A stretch of DNA of 64,000 bases from Chryseobacterium angstadtii (GTDB lineage Bacteria; Bacteroidota; Bacteroidia; Flavobacteriales; Weeksellaceae): contig NZ_LFND01000001.1 in assembly GCF_001045465.1 (NCBI RefSeq), positions 310,001 through 374,000 of the forward strand. The letters are read 5' to 3'. This document shows, one piece after another, positions 63,011-64,000 of this stretch. Both the position numbers and the translations under genes were made by a program. The notes under the pieces are model-generated. The model ran no database searches. It was not told the DNA's origin and was given only the letters and a program-made list of their open reading frames with translations. The stretch's first letter is position 1, and each line of letters begins with the position of its first letter.

Positions 63011-64000
63011 TTAAAACTGTTCATAAATAAAACTTCCGTTGGAAAATACACCGTAGTACATGATCAGGAAGATGAGAAAAACATACAAAGCTCTGCGGAT
63101 TACAGGATGGAATCTTTTGATATCAAGCCCGTGTTCCTGATCTTTGTTGATCCAGTCAATTAAAACAATGATGCCTATTAATCCTAAAATCTTAATTTTA
63201 ATAAACTGAGGAATTGAAAAAAGTGAAAAGCTGAAAATTTTTCCGTACATCCCAAAAGCCTCTTTTAAGCCAGGAGCCACGAATAAAACCAATGCAAAAC
63301 AAACCAATGCCATCGTATAGACCATATTCCCCAATTCTTTGAACGTAGGAATGGTTTTGGACAGCTTTTTCTTTTTATTGATCTGATTATTAACAACCAA
63401 AGGGACATAATACAAGCCCTGCAATGCCCCATACACAATAAACGTCCAGTTTGCGCCATGCCAGAAGCCTATGATGACGAAATTGAGAAATACGGCAAGC
63501 ATCAATCCTTTTTTATCATAATCCCTAAAGGCAATAACCAGTGGCGTGAATACATATTCCGTAAGCCATGAGGTAAGGGAAATATGCCATTTTCTCCAGT
63601 AGTCTGCAATATTCTGGGCAAAAAGAGGAAAGGCGAAATTTTTGGTTGTTTTAAAGCCCAAAAGCTTTGCAATTCCTATTGCCATATCAGAGTATCCCGA
63701 AAAATCGGCGTACATCTGAAAGAGAAAAAGGATGGCGCCAAAAGCTACAGTACTTCCGGAAAGATGTTCGTAATTCTGGAAAATATTCTGTGTAATAGGA
63801 GCAATACTGTTGGAAACCACCAATTTTTTAAAGGCCCCGAATAAAATTTGTCTTGCTGCATCTGAACCGTTTTCTAGTGTAAAAACTCTTTCCTTTTTCA
63901 ACTGTGGAAGAAGCAGTCCTCCTTTATCAATAGGCCCGGAAGTCATACTTGGGAAAAAAGAAATATAATTAAAAAATGCCAGCGCATCTGTTTCCGCTTT
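63011..64000 (-). CDS. MBOAT-family O-acyltransferase (AlgI/DltB-like), 5' end outside the window
   Basis: The visible part has 329 residues and the frame stays open to the window edge, so the ATG at 63946 is internal; the residues ahead of it (FFNYISFFPS) join the family motif FFPSMTSGPI. Typical MBOAT features follow: FQMYADFSGYSDMAIGIAKLLGF, ADYWRKWHISLTSWLTEYVFTPL, and the invariant His in IGFWHGANWTFIVYG. Several membrane segments lie in the C-terminal half. These inner-membrane enzymes carry acyl groups from cytoplasmic donors to the periplasm for transfer to polysaccharides or cell-wall polymers. The SGNH-like gene follows after one base. Confidence 0.93.
   Translation of the reverse strand, partial: KAETDALAFFNYISFFPSMTSGPIDKGGLLLPQLKKERVFTLENGSDAARQILFGAFKKLVVSNSIAPITQNIFQNYEHLSGSTVAFGAILFLFQMYADFSGYSDMAIGIAKLLGFKTTKNFAFPLFAQNIADYWRKWHISLTSWLTEYVFTPLVIAFRDYDKKGLMLAVFLNFVIIGFWHGANWTFIVYGALQGLYYVPLVVNNQINKKKKLSKTIPTFKELGNMVYTMALVCFALVLFVAPGLKEAFGMYGKIFSFSLFSIPQFIKIKILGLIGIIVLIDWINKDQEHGLDIKRFHPVIRRALYVFLIFLIMYYGVFSNGSFIYEQF

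Noticed and set aside
1..64000. tRNA, rRNA, insertion sequences, integrases, attachment sites or prophage
   Set aside because: No tRNA-like TTCGA-arm pattern, transposase or integrase motif, or rRNA-like sequence was found on reading; this was by eye and not by a dedicated program.

Overview
The window looks like the chromosome of a flavobacterium of the Chryseobacterium type (Bacteroidota, Weeksellaceae). The evidence is three SusC/SusD outer-membrane uptake pairs, a BshC bacillithiol enzyme, a GYDIA-type GHMP kinase, a Porin_10 protein, promoters of the Bacteroidota form TTG-N19/20-TAnnTTTG, weak ribosome-binding sites and AT-rich DNA. This is recognition from protein and motif features; no database search was possible.

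Layout. (1) 1-3495, plus strand: the 3' end of an RHS polymorphic-toxin gene with an HExxH C-terminal domain, then immunity-like genes (a small lipoprotein, a truncated copy of it, a SUKH-like protein, a lipoprotein gene with an in-frame stop) and a remnant of another RHS tail. (2) 3595-34823, almost all minus strand: a SusC/SusD pair behind a complete regulatory leader (promoter, inverted repeat, SAM-I riboswitch, terminator); aroQ (plus strand); three tandem ~105-bp repeats; pckA; GYDIA kinase and fabD; a LysM/PBP1 protein, bshC and a Porin_10 protein; a second SusC/SusD pair; a four-gene SusC/SusD operon; and rimP-nusA-infB, whose leader carries a terminator-like hairpin. (3) 35270-61850, all plus strand: a 26.6-kb surface-polysaccharide locus. 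(4) 62086-64000, minus strand: an SGNH-like protein and a 5'-truncated MBOAT acyltransferase, probably a polysaccharide O-acylation pair.

How the polysaccharide locus works. Ugd makes UDP-glucuronate. RfbA and RfbB make dTDP-4-keto-6-deoxyglucose. No RmlC or RmlD is present, so this intermediate is probably taken by an FdtA-like ketoisomerase and an FdtB-like aminotransferase to a dTDP-3-amino-3,6-dideoxyhexose. Between those two genes lie a GNAT acyltransferase, a dedicated acyl carrier protein and a KAS III enzyme, which suggests that an unusual acyl group is built and placed on the amino sugar. A Wzm/Wzt-type ABC exporter with a C-terminal extension follows, then about eleven glycosyltransferases, an AsnB-type amidotransferase, an FkbM methyltransferase, an acyltransferase-3 protein and a polytopic membrane protein. 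Related degenerate G-rich repeats lie just outside both ends of the locus.

The observations most worth following are the SAM-riboswitch-controlled SusC/SusD pair at 3595-8268, the acyl-building cassette at 39191-42525, two matching hairpins with a covarying base pair (39010 and 42646), the hairpin in the rimP-nusA-infB leader, and the decaying toxin/immunity cassettes at the left edge.
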